A stretch of 64,000 nucleotides of DNA from Actinomycetota bacterium (lineage in GTDB: Bacteria; Actinomycetota; Actinomycetes; S36-B12; CAIYMF01): assembly GCA_026393115.1 (NCBI GenBank), contig JAPLAU010000024.1, positions 1-64,000 on the forward strand, in the 5' to 3' direction. Below, piece after piece: positions 8,472 through 18,287 of the stretch. The notes beneath the pieces were generated by a model, which made no database searches, had not been told where the DNA came from, and saw only the letters and a program-made list of their open reading frames with translations. Each line of letters opens with the position of its first letter. The first letter of the stretch is position 1. Position numbers and translations under genes: made by a program.

Positions 8472-8900
8472 TTATTTGCGCTTGATGTGAGGAGTGACCA
8501 GTTTCGTACCCTGCCAGTCGCGCGAGGCACTCACCGAACTGGTGTCCATAAGGCCAGCGGTCGGAGCGGCATCGGCGATGTCCTCTGGCTCAACGTGGCC
8601 CTCACGGCCGGGCTTCGGGGTAAAAAGCCACACCATGCCGTGCTCATCAAGGGGTGCGATGCAGTCGACGAGCACGTCGATCAGATCGTCATCGCCGTCG
8701 CGGAACCACAACATGACAACGTCAATGACGTCATCGTGGTCGATTCCGACGATCGCCGAACCACTGAGAGTCTCGACAGCGGCGCGCAGCGCTTCGTCGC
8801 AATCGTCGTCCCAGCCGATTTCGGCAACGGTGAATCCTGCGGTGATTCCAAGTCGCGCGGCAATCGTCGACTCGGCGGAAGGCGGAGGCTCAGCGGCCAT
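8472..8900 (-). CDS. DUF3052 family protein
   Basis: The 142-aa acidic protein contains the family core: ARLGITAGFTVAEIGWDDDCDEALR, DVVMLWFRDGDDDLIDVLVDC, VWLFTPKPGREGHVEPEDIADAAPTAGL. DUF3052 is found in Actinobacteria next to aceE (Rv2239c in M. tuberculosis); the function is unknown. It is divergent from aceE across about 137 bp and convergent with the gene at 7525-8448. Confidence 0.92.
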   Translation of the reverse strand: MAAEPPPSAESTIAARLGITAGFTVAEIGWDDDCDEALRAAVETLSGSAIVGIDHDDVIDVVMLWFRDGDDDLIDVLVDCIAPLDEHGMVWLFTPKPGREGHVEPEDIADAAPTAGLMDTSSVSASRDWQGTKLVTPHIKRK

Positions 8901-9037
8901 CGCCGGCTCCCGGGGTGTGACTGGTCCACTGCATGGCCGTAGTCCATCGGAACCTGCCGCTCAATGCAACCGGTTTAGCCCTATTGAGACATCCATCGCT
9001 GAGGCCCCATGGGCGCACAATCCCCCTCACCGGCAGA

Positions 9038-11779
9038 ATGGAGCGCGTGAACTCAAGCCGAGACCATCTGATTGACGGTGGATTGCCCACCCAATACGTC
9101 GACGTTGCACCCGAAGAAACCGCCGAGTGGCGCGAATCGTTCGACTCGGTCGTCGACAACGCCGGCGCCTACCGGGCCCGCTACCTGATGCTCTCGCTGT
9201 TGCGCCGGGCCGCCGAGCGCAATGTCGGTGTTCCCAGTCTGCGCAGCACCGACTACATCAACTCCATCTCCCCCGAGCGTGAGCCCTGGTTCCCCGGTGA
9301 CGAGGCGATGGAACGCCGCATTCGAGCGTTCATCCGGTGGAATGCCGCCATCATGGTGCACCGCGCGCAGCGGCCCGGAGTGGGCGTCGGTGGACATATT
9401 TCGACCTATGCCTCGAGTGCCTCTCTCTACGAAGTGGGCTTTAACCACTTCTTCCGCGGCCCCGAGCACCCCGGCGGCGGCGATCAGGTGTTCTTCCAAG
9501 GCCACGCCTCCCCCGGTATCTACGCGCGCGCCTACCTTGAGGGCCGGCTCAACGAGACTCAACTCGACGGCTTTCGACAGGAACTGTCACATCCCGGCGG
9601 CTCACTCCCCTCATACCCCCACCCGCGACTCATGCCTGATTTCTGGCAGTTTCCGACCGTGTCGATGGGCCTGGGCCCACTCGACGCCATCTACCAGGCC
9701 CGATTCAACCGCTACCTGCAGCACCGCGGCATCAAGGACACCTCGCAGCAGCACGTGTGGGCATTCCTCGGTGACGGCGAGATGGATGAGGTCGAGTCAA
9801 TCGGCGCCATCGGTCTGGCCGCACGCGAGCAACTCGACAACCTCACGTTCGTCGTCAACTGCAACCTGCAGCGCCTCGACGGGCCCGTGCGCGGTAACGG
9901 CAAGGTGATTCAGGAACTCGAATCGGTATTCCGCGGAGCTGGCTGGAACGTAATCAAGGTGATCTGGGGTCGCGGTTGGGATCCGCTGCTCGCGGCAGAC
10001 CGCGACGGCGCGCTCGTCAACCTGATGAACCGCACACCTGATGGCGACTTTCAGACTTACAAGTCCGAAGATGGCGCATTCATTCGCGAACACTTCTTCG
10101 GTCGCGACCCGCGCACCCGCGCGCTGGTTGAGTCGATGTCTGACGATGACATCTGGAGCCTGTCGCGTGGTGGTCACGACTACCGCAAGCTCTACGCCGC
10201 GTACGCCGCTGCCACCAACCACTCCGGACAACCAACGGTCATCTTGGCCAAGACCATCAAGGGTTGGACGTTGGGCTCGCACTTCGAGGCGCGCAACTCC
10301 ACGCACCAGATGAAGAAGCTGACCATTGACGACCTGATGCTCTTCCGCGATCGTCTGCAGATTCCGATTCCGGACGATCAGATGGATGCCAAGCTGCCGC
10401 CCTACTTCCACCCGGGCCGCGACAGTGAGTTCGGCGAGTACCTGCATGAGCGTCGCCGCTCACTCGGCGGTTATGTGCCCACGCGCCGTCAGACCAGCAC
10501 TCCCCTGCCGCAGCCTGCTGACTCGGTGTACGACGTGGTCAAGCGCGGATCAGGGAAGCAGGAAATCGCCACCACGATGGCCTTCGTGCGGTTGTTCAAA
10601 GACTTGCTGCGCGATGAGGGCATCGGGGCACGCTTCGTTCCGATCATTCCCGATGAGGCACGCACGTTCGGCATGGATTCACTGTTCCCGACCGCACGCA
10701 TCTACTCGCCCTTCGGCCAGTTGTACATGTCGGTCGACCGCGAATTGATGCTCAGTTACAAGGAAGACCAGAACGGCCAGATTCTGCACGAGGGCATCAA
10801 CGAAGCCGGCTCCGTGGCATCGTTCATCGCCGCCGGATCGTCGTACTCAACGCACGATCAGCCGATGATTCCGGTGTACGTCTTCTACTCCATGTTTGGC
10901 TTCCAGCGCACAGGAGACGCCTTCTGGTTGGCCGGTGACCAGAAAGTGCGCGGATTCGTCATCGGGGCAACCGCCGGGCGCACCACGCTCAACGGTGAGG
11001 GCCTTCAGCATGAGGATGGCCACTCGCCGTTGCTCGCCTCAACGAACCCCGCCGTAGTGCACTACGACCCCGCGTTCGGCTTCGAAGTGGGTCACATCTT
11101 CAAGGACGGTCTTCGTCGAATGTACGGCGAGAATCCTGAAGACATTTACTACTACCTCACCGTCTACAACGAGCCCTACGTTCAGCCCGCCGAGCCTGAA
11201 GGCGTTGACGTCGAAGGCATCCTGCGAGGTATGTATTTGTGGCGTCCGGCTGTTGATCCCGGGTCACTCCCCCGAGTCCAACTGCTCGCATCCGGCGTTG
11301 CCGTGCCGTGGGCGGAAAAGGCACAGCGTTTGCTGCGCGACGAATGGGGAGTTGCTGCCGACGTCTGGTCGGTGACGTCTTGGAATGAGTTGCGTCGCGA
11401 AGGTTTGGCATGCGACCGAGCGGCTCTGCTCAATCCGATGGCTGATGAACAGGTTCCGTGGGTCACCTCGGCGCTTGCCAATCAGCCCGGCCCGGTCATC
11501 GCGGTGAGCGACTACATGCGCGCCGTTCAAGACCAGATTCGCGAGTGGGTTCCGACCGACTTCGCCTCGCTTGGAACCGACGGCTGGGGGCTCAGCGATA
11601 CCCGCGGGGCGCTGCGCCGACACTTCCTCGTTGATGCAGAGTCGATCACCGTGCAAGCCCTGCTGAGTCTGGCCCGACGTGGCGAGATTCCTAGGGAGCG
11701 GGTTGCCGAAGCGCTAGCGCGCTACCGACTCGATGACCCTGCGGCCGCTGACGCTGGCAACACCGACGGTTCGGGCTGA
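9038..11779 (+). CDS. aceE: Pyruvate dehydrogenase E1 component, homodimeric type
   Basis: This 913-aa thiamine-diphosphate enzyme decarboxylates pyruvate and passes the acetyl group to E2 lipoate, giving acetyl-CoA. ThDP signature GDGEMDE is followed by [15 protein letters not shown]; the catalytic histidine-rich [20 protein letters not shown] and the transketolase-like C-terminal half ([13 protein letters not shown]) are intact. ATG 9038 fits the family N-terminus (DEPEETAEW region near residue 25); GTG 9047 is an alternative and an upstream ATG at 8933 seems too early. The gene lies just ahead of the fatty-acid operon that uses its product. Confidence 0.97.
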   Translation: MERVNSSRDHLIDGGLPTQYVDVAPEETAEWRESFDSVVDNAGAYRARYLMLSLLRRAAERNVGVPSLRSTDYINSISPEREPWFPGDEAMERRIRAFIRWNAAIMVHRAQRPGVGVGGHISTYASSASLYEVGFNHFFRGPEHPGGGDQVFFQGHASPGIYARAYLEGRLNETQLDGFRQELSHPGGSLPSYPHPRLMPDFWQFPTVSMGLGPLDAIYQARFNRYLQHRGIKDTSQQHVWAFLGDGEMDEVESIGAIGLAAREQLDNLTFVVNCNLQRLDGPVRGNGKVIQELESVFRGAGWNVIKVIWGRGWDPLLAADRDGALVNLMNRTPDGDFQTYKSEDGAFIREHFFGRDPRTRALVESMSDDDIWSLSRGGHDYRKLYAAYAAATNHSGQPTVILAKTIKGWTLGSHFEARNSTHQMKKLTIDDLMLFRDRLQIPIPDDQMDAKLPPYFHPGRDSEFGEYLHERRRSLGGYVPTRRQTSTPLPQPADSVYDVVKRGSGKQEIATTMAFVRLFKDLLRDEGIGARFVPIIPDEARTFGMDSLFPTARIYSPFGQLYMSVDRELMLSYKEDQNGQILHEGINEAGSVASFIAAGSSYSTHDQPMIPVYVFYSMFGFQRTGDAFWLAGDQKVRGFVIGATAGRTTLNGEGLQHEDGHSPLLASTNPAVVHYDPAFGFEVGHIFKDGLRRMYGENPEDIYYYLTVYNEPYVQPAEPEGVDVEGILRGMYLWRPAVDPGSLPRVQLLASGVAVPWAEKAQRLLRDEWGVAADVWSVTSWNELRREGLACDRAALLNPMADEQVPWVTSALANQPGPVIAVSDYMRAVQDQIREWVPTDFASLGTDGWGLSDTRGALRRHFLVDAESITVQALLSLARRGEIPRERVAEALARYRLDDPAAADAGNTDGSG

Positions 11780-11819
11780 AATCGATTTCTGGTTGACTCC
11801 CACAAGCCAACACCGTCGA

Positions 11820-13004
11820 TTAGTCAGCCAAGCGGGAGAAGGCCAGACCAAGCCGAAGAGCGAAAGCGTCTCGTGGGTCGGCAGGAGTGAAGCCGGTGAC
11901 ATCGGCAACGCGGCGCATTCGATACCGCACGGTATTGGTATGAACTACCAATGCGCGTGCCGTCGCTTCCAGCGATCCTGCGCGTTCTAGGTACGTCGAC
12001 AGCGTTTCAACTAGCACCGGATCGGCCTCGGCGAGCCGCAAAGCCGTGTCGCGCACCAGACGATCACGGGCCGCCCTCAGCCCGGCAAGCGCGCGTTCGG
12101 GAAGCAACTCGTGCGCGGCAACAGGGCGGGGAGCATCGGGCCATGCTGCTGATACTGCTAACGCGTCGAGTGCCTCGGTCGCCGATACTCCGGCATCTTC
12201 AAGCGAAGCAACAAGTGGTCCGAGCACCACAGCACCTGCACCAAAGTGCGGTGCCAACCATCGACCTGCCGCGTCAATTGCGACTCGCCCATCCCCCGAG
12301 CCCACGCCGCCGAGCACGACGACCAACAGGTCGCCGCGGACCCCACTGAGCACATCGAGTCGGTGTGCTTGGGCGGTGCGCCGCACTCGCTCGTCAAGCG
12401 CTGCCGCGCCCGGATCGCTTGCTGTAGGAGCGGATCCGACGATCACCACGACGCCGTCTGCTTCGTGCCAGCCCAAGGTGGCCGCCCAGCCCGAGACCAC
12501 GAGCGGTGACTCGGGGGTCGGGCTGAGTAATGCATCGAGGGTGGCCGACTCGAGTCGCGCATCCCAGGCGCCCCGCTCTTCCGCGGCCCGCGCGTACACC
12601 TCCGCAGCGGCGAACGCGATCTCACGGCTGTAGCGCAACACCGATTCGCGCAATTCATCAAGTTCGGCGCCTGACGCCACCGCCGCGAGGTTTTCCTCGA
12701 CAACTTCGATGGTGGTGCGTACCAAATCAACGGTCTGAGCCAACGTGACGGCACGTGCCAACTCGCGTGGAGCGGTTCCAAACACATCGGCCGTGACCGC
12801 CGCGGGACCACCCGGAGCACGGTGCCACGCAACAAAGGCCGCAATGCCCGCCTGGGCCACGAGTCCAACCCACGCTCGGTCGTCGGCCGACATCGCTCGG
12901 AACCACGGCAGCGTCTCATCCATGCGGCTCGTCGCTGCTGTGGCCAAGGTTCCGGTCGAGCGCTCCAGTCTGCGCGTCAGCGTTGCCGACCGTGTCGCTG
13001 CCAT
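11820..13004 (-). CDS. PucR/CdaR-type regulator, FasR/Rv2242-like
   Basis: The 394-aa protein has an N-terminal helical regulatory region, a central GGDEF-like (CdaR) fold, and a C-terminal HTH_30 domain (LEATARALVVHTNTVRYRMRRVADVTG). It is divergent from fabD, exactly as FasR (SCO2386) is placed in Streptomyces and Rv2242 between aceE and fabD in M. tuberculosis. FasR activates the fabD operon in Streptomyces, so this protein is inferred to control the same genes here. ATG 13004 is chosen; the frame is open up to 13088 but overlaps the likely fabD promoter. Confidence 0.88.
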   Translation of the reverse strand: MAATRSATLTRRLERSTGTLATAATSRMDETLPWFRAMSADDRAWVGLVAQAGIAAFVAWHRAPGGPAAVTADVFGTAPRELARAVTLAQTVDLVRTTIEVVEENLAAVASGAELDELRESVLRYSREIAFAAAEVYARAAEERGAWDARLESATLDALLSPTPESPLVVSGWAATLGWHEADGVVVIVGSAPTASDPGAAALDERVRRTAQAHRLDVLSGVRGDLLVVVLGGVGSGDGRVAIDAAGRWLAPHFGAGAVVLGPLVASLEDAGVSATEALDALAVSAAWPDAPRPVAAHELLPERALAGLRAARDRLVRDTALRLAEADPVLVETLSTYLERAGSLEATARALVVHTNTVRYRMRRVADVTGFTPADPRDAFALRLGLAFSRLAD

Positions 13005-13107
13005 GAACACAGTGTGCCCGGTTTTGTAGGAAACCTCCAATAACGCTGGCCCGATCTTGGCCGTGGCGTCAACGCGCCGACCCCCCAATCAAGGGCAGGC
13101 TGAACCC
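13005..13107. promoter_or_regulatory. Divergent control region between the FasR-like gene and fabD
   Basis: This 103-bp spacer must hold promoters for both directions. A short inverted repeat GGTTT-N6-AAACC is visible at 13020-13035, a possible operator core for the FasR-like protein. No clear -10/-35 pair can be named, and the operator assignment is inference only. Confidence 0.4.
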
Positions 13108-14295
13108 GTGCTTGTAGTCGTTGCCCCCGGACAGGGCTCACAGACCCCCGGATTCCTCACGCCTTGGCTTGAGCGGCCCGGAGTGGCCGATCGCTTGAGT
13201 TGGCTTTCGACGGTGACGGGGGTTGACCTCATCGCCCATGGCACCGAATCCGATGCCGACACCATCCGCGACACCGCCATCGCCCAGCCGCTCATTGTGG
13301 GCGCCGGGCTCGTCACCGTGCTCGAACTCTTTCCGCACCCGGGCGAGGCGTTCGCGCGCATTGCGGCAGTCGCCGGTCACAGTGTTGGCGAAATCACCGC
13401 AGCAACCGGCGCTGGCGTTCTCACGGCAGAGCAGGCCATGGTCTTCGTACGTGAGCGCGGCCTCGCCATGGCCGAAGCTGCGGGGCGCACTCCTACCGGT
13501 ATGAGCGCGGTACTCGGCGGCGATGCCGACGTCGTGCTGGCCTCGCTTGCCGCTCACGGACTCACCGCCGCCAATATCAATACCACGGGCCAGATTGTGG
13601 CTGCCGGAACTCTCGAACAACTCGCTGCGCTGGCGGCCGATCCGCCGGAAGGCTCGCGGGTACGCCCCCTCGAAGTGGCAGGCGCATTCCACACCGAACA
13701 CATGCAACCTGCGGTCTCGACCCTCGCACAGCACGCGCGCTCAATCTCAACTCACGATCCGCGCATTCGTTTACTGTCGAACGCCGACGGCATCGTGGTG
13801 CATGACGGCCGCGAGGTGTTGAAACGCCTCGTGACGCAGGTGAGTTCACCGGTGCGCTGGGACTTGTGCATGGAGACGATGCGCGACCTCGGGGTCACCG
13901 CACTGATCGAGATTCCGCCCGCTGGCACACTCTCTGCGTTGGCCAAGCGCGCGCTGCCCGGCGTCGAGATTCTCGCCGTCAAGACCCCCGACGACATACC
14001 CGCCGCGCACGACATCATCGCTCGTCATGGCACCCCGAGCCCGCTGTCACAGTCGCCTACGTGGCGCTTGGTTGTCAGCCCGGTTAAGGGCACCGTGCGA
14101 CTCACCTCCTCGGCCGACGCCGGTGACAGTGTTGCTCCCGGAAGTACTATTGCCGTCGTCACAAGTTTGCGTGACCAATTGGATGTCACGGCTCCTCACG
14201 GCGGCGTCGTCGTCGAATGGCTTGTTGAAGACGGCGACCCCGTGGCACCTGGCCAGCCACTGCTCAGACTCCATCCCAGTGAGGCTTTCGTATGA
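13108..14295 (+). CDS. fabD: Malonyl-CoA:ACP transacylase fused to a degenerate biotinyl/lipoyl-like domain
   Basis: Residues 1-305 are FabD: VVVAPGQGSQTPGF, nucleophile Ser92 in AGHSVGE, and His195 in AFHTEHM; it moves malonyl from CoA to ACP. Residues 320-392 form a second domain with the paired-hairpin pattern of biotinyl/lipoyl proteins (VSPVKGTVRL...DAGDSVAPGSTIAVV and TAPHGGVVVEWLVEDGDPVAPGQPLLRL). At the tip where the modified Lys of EAMKM sits, the sequence is TSLRDQ with Arg355, so biotinylation is not expected. Typical FabD ends near residue 310. The start is GTG 13108, matching the family N-terminus; the end overlaps fabH by 4 bp. Confidence 0.95.
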   Translation: MLVVVAPGQGSQTPGFLTPWLERPGVADRLSWLSTVTGVDLIAHGTESDADTIRDTAIAQPLIVGAGLVTVLELFPHPGEAFARIAAVAGHSVGEITAATGAGVLTAEQAMVFVRERGLAMAEAAGRTPTGMSAVLGGDADVVLASLAAHGLTAANINTTGQIVAAGTLEQLAALAADPPEGSRVRPLEVAGAFHTEHMQPAVSTLAQHARSISTHDPRIRLLSNADGIVVHDGREVLKRLVTQVSSPVRWDLCMETMRDLGVTALIEIPPAGTLSALAKRALPGVEILAVKTPDDIPAAHDIIARHGTPSPLSQSPTWRLVVSPVKGTVRLTSSADAGDSVAPGSTIAVVTSLRDQLDVTAPHGGVVVEWLVEDGDPVAPGQPLLRLHPSEAFV

Positions 14296-15305
14296 CCACA
14301 CTCACCACTCGACGCGGACCTCAGTTCGCTCGCCTGCTCGGCGTTGGTCACTACCGTCCCGAGCGGGTGGTGACCAACGTCGAACTCTGCACGATCATGG
14401 ATTCCTCTGACGAGTGGATTCGTGAACGTTCCGGCATCATCGAACGTCGGTGGGCTGCTGAAGACGAGTCCGTTGTCGACATGGCCACCAACGCTGCACA
14501 GAACGCACTGACAGCATCCGGAATCAGTGCTGAGCAGATCGGCCTCTTACTCTGCGCAACCGTGACGCACCCGTTCCAGACACCTTCAGCCGCCGTTGAG
14601 ATCGCTGAGCGACTCGGTGCGCGAGCCGCAGGCGCTACCGACCTTTCGGCCGCCTGCGCAGGCTTCGCCTACGGAATCGGACTCGCCGACGCAATCGTGC
14701 GCGCGGGCACAAGTGAGTACGTGCTCGTGGTGGGTGTCGAGAAACTCACTGACTTCGTTGACCCGGCCGATCGTTCCACCGGTTTCATCTTCGCCGACGG
14801 AGCAGGTGCCGCAGTGATCGGACCATCCGATGTTGCTGCCATCGGCCCGACGGTGTGGGGCGGTGACGGTTCTCAGACTGAGGCGATCATCCTCGATCCT
14901 GACTGGGTCACGCATCGCCAACGCGTCGCTGTCGACCCGAACTCACCGTGGCCGCGCCTGCAGATGCTCGGACCGGCTGTGTTTCGCTGGGCGGTCGGCG
15001 AAATTCCCGGAGTCGCGCGACAGGCGATGGAAGCCGCCGGAGTCACACCAGACGACATCGACGTGTTCATTCCACATCAGGCAAACATGCGCATCACCGA
15101 TTCCATGGTGCGCGCCCTGAAATTTCCCGAGCGCACGGTCATTGCGCGCGACGTGGCCACCACCGGTAACACCAGCGGCGCTTCGATTCCGCTTGCCATG
15201 TCACGCATGATCGAAGCCGGGGAAATCACGAGTGGGCAGACTGCCCTGCTCGTGGGCTTCGGAGCAGGACTTTCGTACGCAGCTCAGGTCGTCACAATCC
15301 CGTGA
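14292..15305 (+). CDS. fabH: Beta-ketoacyl-ACP synthase III
   Basis: The 337-aa initiating condensing enzyme joins an acyl-CoA starter to malonyl-ACP. Its catalytic triad is complete: Cys122 (SAACAGFAYG), His262 (IPHQANMRI) and Asn293 (TTGNTSGASIP). The N-terminus SDEWIRERSGIIERR is typical. ATGA overlap with fabD indicates coupled translation. Streptomyces uses the same gene order. Confidence 0.97.
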   Translation: MTTLTTRRGPQFARLLGVGHYRPERVVTNVELCTIMDSSDEWIRERSGIIERRWAAEDESVVDMATNAAQNALTASGISAEQIGLLLCATVTHPFQTPSAAVEIAERLGARAAGATDLSAACAGFAYGIGLADAIVRAGTSEYVLVVGVEKLTDFVDPADRSTGFIFADGAGAAVIGPSDVAAIGPTVWGGDGSQTEAIILDPDWVTHRQRVAVDPNSPWPRLQMLGPAVFRWAVGEIPGVARQAMEAAGVTPDDIDVFIPHQANMRITDSMVRALKFPERTVIARDVATTGNTSGASIPLAMSRMIEAGEITSGQTALLVGFGAGLSYAAQVVTIP

Positions 15306-15317
15306 CTCCCGTTCTTC

Positions 15318-15341
15318 GAAGTTCCGGACAGTCCGGACTTC
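15318..15341 (+). promoter_or_regulatory. Inverted repeat in the fabH-acpP spacer
   Basis: GAAGTTCCGGA and TCCGGACTTC flank a 3-base loop, with one extra T in the left arm. It lies 12 bases after the fabH stop and 22 before acpP, within the operon. It could be a partial terminator, an RNA-stabilising hairpin that sets up the high ACP level the cell needs, or an operator. No T-run follows. Confidence 0.55.
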
Positions 15342-15363
15342 ACCGTTCATGAAGGAGAAAGCA

Positions 15364-15606
15364 ATGGATCAGCAGGAAACCCTCGCCGGCCTCGCCGAGA
15401 TCGTCAATGAGGTCGCCGGTGTTCCGGTTGACAGCATCCAGCTCGACAAGTCGTTCATCGACGACCTCGACATCGACTCGTTGTCCATGGTTGAGGTTGT
15501 CATGGCCGCCGAGGACAAGTTCGGTGTGAAGATCCCCGACGGTGACGTCAAGAACCTGCGCACCGTGGGCGACGCCGTCACCTACATCGTCAACAACCAG
15601 GGCTGA
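15364..15606 (+). CDS. acpP: Acyl carrier protein
   Basis: The 80-aa acidic helical protein carries intermediates of fatty acid synthesis on a 4'-phosphopantetheine attached to Ser39 in DIDSLSMVEVV. AAGGAG lies 6 bases before the ATG. A longer in-frame version is possible in principle but would include the spacer hairpin and lacks family similarity. Confidence 0.98.
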   Translation: MDQQETLAGLAEIVNEVAGVPVDSIQLDKSFIDDLDIDSLSMVEVVMAAEDKFGVKIPDGDVKNLRTVGDAVTYIVNNQG

Positions 15607-15634
15607 TTCAAGCCCCCGACCCGCGAGGTACTCC

Positions 15635-16870
15635 ATGTCCACCACCGTCGTGGTCACCGGCTTGGGCGCAACAACGCCCATTGGCGGCGACGTGACCTCC
15701 AGCTGGGAGTCCCTGCTGGCCAGCCGTTCAGGCGTTCGCATGCTCGAGGCCGAGTGGGCCGCTGACCTCACCACGAGGTTCGCGGCACTCGCCGCAGTCG
15801 AACCCATCGACGGCGGAATGGAAAAGCATGAAGCTCGGCGCCTTGACCGCGGTCAGCAGTTTGCGCTGCTTGCCGCGCGCGAGGCCTGGGCCGATGCAGG
15901 AGCACCTGACGTTGACCCCGCCCGCCTCGCCGTAGTCGTTGGCTCCGGCGTGGGCGGGGTGGTGTCACTGCTTGAGCAGTACGACGTTCTGCGCGAGCGC
16001 GGACCATCGCGGGTATCACCGCTCACCGTTCCGATGCTGATGCCCAATGGTGCAGGTGCCTACATCGGCATGGAAATCGGCGCGCGTGCAGGCGTGCACG
16101 CTCCTGTGTCGGCGTGCGCATCCGGTGCCGAGGCAGCCGCATGGGGACTGCGCATCATCGAGGAAGGTCGCGCCGATGTGGTCGTGGTCGGCGGCTTTGA
16201 AGCCGCCGTGCACCCTCTCACCCTCGCAGCATTCGGCAACATGCGTGCACTATCCACGCGTAACGACGATCCCGCCACGGCCAGCCGTCCGTACGACCTT
16301 GGTCGAGACGGGTTTGTCATGGGCGAAGGCTCGGGAATCATGGTGCTTGAAAGCGCCGAATACGCTGCAGCACGCGGTGCGCGTGTGTACGCGGTTCTTG
16401 CAGGCGCCGGCATGACGTCCGACAGTCACCACATCGCTCAGCCCGATCCTGAGGGTCGCGGAGCCACGGCAGCGATGCGACTGGCGCTCGTCGACGCTGA
16501 TCTCCCCGCCTCAGCAATCCGACACGTCAACGCGCACGCCACATCCACACCGCAGGGCGATATCGCCGAAGCCCAAGCCATTCGTGCGGCTCTTGGTTCC
16601 GCCGCTGATGGCGCAGCAGTCGCCGGAACCAAGTCGGTCACGGGTCATTTACTCGGAGGCGCCGGAGCGGTTGAGTCGGTGTTCACGGTGCTCGCACTGC
16701 ACCACCGTCTCGCTCCCCCCACTGCAAACATCGTTGACTTCGATCCTGCGATCGAACTTGACGTGGTGCGCGACGGTGCGCGTGCACTACCCGACGGCGA
16801 CATCGCCGCCATCAACAATTCATTTGGTTTCGGCGGACACGACGTCGCCCTCGTCTTCCGGAGCATCTAA
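15635..16870 (+). CDS. fabF: Beta-ketoacyl-ACP synthase II
   Basis: The 411-aa elongating condensing enzyme has catalytic Cys161 (SACASGAEAA), His301 (NAHATSTPQGD), Lys333 and His338 (TKSVTGHLLGGAG). GAGGT precedes the ATG, which starts MSTTVVVTGLGATTPIGGD. It corresponds in position to kasA in mycobacteria and fabF in Streptomyces; a single copy here argues against mycolate-type duplication. One base separates it from the carboxyltransferase gene. Confidence 0.97.
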   Translation: MSTTVVVTGLGATTPIGGDVTSSWESLLASRSGVRMLEAEWAADLTTRFAALAAVEPIDGGMEKHEARRLDRGQQFALLAAREAWADAGAPDVDPARLAVVVGSGVGGVVSLLEQYDVLRERGPSRVSPLTVPMLMPNGAGAYIGMEIGARAGVHAPVSACASGAEAAAWGLRIIEEGRADVVVVGGFEAAVHPLTLAAFGNMRALSTRNDDPATASRPYDLGRDGFVMGEGSGIMVLESAEYAAARGARVYAVLAGAGMTSDSHHIAQPDPEGRGATAAMRLALVDADLPASAIRHVNAHATSTPQGDIAEAQAIRAALGSAADGAAVAGTKSVTGHLLGGAGAVESVFTVLALHHRLAPPTANIVDFDPAIELDVVRDGARALPDGDIAAINNSFGFGGHDVALVFRSI

Positions 16871-16871
16871 C

Positions 16872-18275
16872 ATGGCAGCGGCCACCACCGACGCAGCACT
16901 CGATCCGCGCTCACCCCTCGCGCGGCTGGCCGCTTTCTACGACGACGGTTTGTTCACCCCGATCACGGCGATTGACGACAGCGGCATGCTCGCTGCCGTC
17001 GGCCGCGTCGAAGGGTCCGAAGTCGTCACGTTCTGCACCGACCCCACCGTGCAAGGCGGTGCGATGGGAATCGAAGGCTGCCGCGCTATCACCACCGCCT
17101 ACGACCGCGCCTTGGCAGACTCCTCTCCGATCGTGGGCTTGTGGCATAGCGGAGGTGCGCGACTGCGTGAAGGCGTTGCCAGCCTTGACGCTGTCGGCCG
17201 CGTATTCGCAGCCATGACGTTGGCGTCAGGGCGGGTTCCGCAAATTTCGGTGGTGCTCGGCCCGGCAGCAGGTGGCGCCGCCTATGGTCCGGCCCTCACC
17301 GACGTTGTGGTGCTGGCACCCGACGGCCGCGTATTCGTCACCGGCCCGGAGGTCGTGCGATCGGTGACGGGCGAAGAGGTCGACATGGAACGGCTCGGTG
17401 GACCTGAGCCGCACGGTCGCCGCAGCGGCGTGGTGCACATCGTGGCCGAGAGCGAAGCCGACGCTCTGCAACGAGGTCGTCAGTTGGCCACGCTGATGGG
17501 TCGACAGGGTTCACTCGACGTGGCGTCAGTTGCCGACGTGAATCTGGAAGACTGCCTGCCCGAAGCTCGTAAGCGCGCGTACGACGTGCACCCGCTGGTC
17601 GAGTCACTGCTCGACGAAGGCACCAGCCTCGAACTCCACCCTCGCTGGGCTCCCAACATTGTCACCGCATTGGGTCGACTCGGCGGACGTACGATCGGCG
17701 TTGTCGCCAACAATCCGCTGCGTCTTGGTGGCTGTCTTGATTCGTCGAGTGCGGAGAAGGCGGCCCGATTCGTGCGGATGTGCGATGCCTTTGCCATTCC
17801 GATCGTTGTTGTGGTCGACGTACCCGGCTACCTTCCCGGCGTTGGTCAGGAATGGGATGGAGTGGTGCGGCGCGGTGCCAAACTGCTGCACGCATTCGGT
17901 GAGTGCGTCGTTCCACGCATCACACTGGTCACCCGCAAGGCCTACGGTGGCGCCTACATCGCGATGAACGGTAAGTCGCTCGGAGCCACACGCGTGCTTG
18001 CCTGGCCAGGTGCTGAAGTTGCCGTCATGGGTTCGGTCGCGGCCATTCGCATTCTGCATCGCCGCAAACTCGCTGACGTTCCCGAGGATGCACGCGAGCA
18101 GATCGAACTCGAACTCGCAGCCGAGCACGAAGTGATTGCCGGTGGAATCGAACGCGCCCTTGAGATCGGTGTTGTTGATGAGGTCGTTGATCCGTCGCTG
18201 ACGCGCGGTCGGCTGGCTCAGATCATCAAAGAATCACCAGGCCGCCGCGGAGTTCACGGCAATATTCCGCTGTAG
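16872..18275 (+). CDS. Acyl-CoA carboxylase carboxyltransferase (AccD6-like)
   Basis: The 467-aa protein has both halves of a biotin-dependent carboxyltransferase: WHSGGARLREGV and GPAAGGAAYGPAL in the N-half, VDVPGYLPGVGQEW and RKAYGGAYIAMN in the C-half. It transfers CO2 from carboxybiotin on a separate biotin-carrier subunit to acetyl- or propionyl-CoA. Directly behind fabF it matches accD6 of M. tuberculosis, which makes malonyl-CoA for FAS-II. It is shorter than the usual 510-550 aa. No biotin carboxylase or carrier gene is in the window. Confidence 0.93.
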   Translation: MAAATTDAALDPRSPLARLAAFYDDGLFTPITAIDDSGMLAAVGRVEGSEVVTFCTDPTVQGGAMGIEGCRAITTAYDRALADSSPIVGLWHSGGARLREGVASLDAVGRVFAAMTLASGRVPQISVVLGPAAGGAAYGPALTDVVVLAPDGRVFVTGPEVVRSVTGEEVDMERLGGPEPHGRRSGVVHIVAESEADALQRGRQLATLMGRQGSLDVASVADVNLEDCLPEARKRAYDVHPLVESLLDEGTSLELHPRWAPNIVTALGRLGGRTIGVVANNPLRLGGCLDSSSAEKAARFVRMCDAFAIPIVVVVDVPGYLPGVGQEWDGVVRRGAKLLHAFGECVVPRITLVTRKAYGGAYIAMNGKSLGATRVLAWPGAEVAVMGSVAAIRILHRRKLADVPEDAREQIELELAAEHEVIAGGIERALEIGVVDEVVDPSLTRGRLAQIIKESPGRRGVHGNIPL

Positions 18276-18287
18276 ATCGAAGGCGAT

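Noticed and set aside
9053-9562. 169-codon minus-strand frame
   Set aside because: Antisense to the aceE N-terminal domain; composition and lack of family match indicate a shadow.
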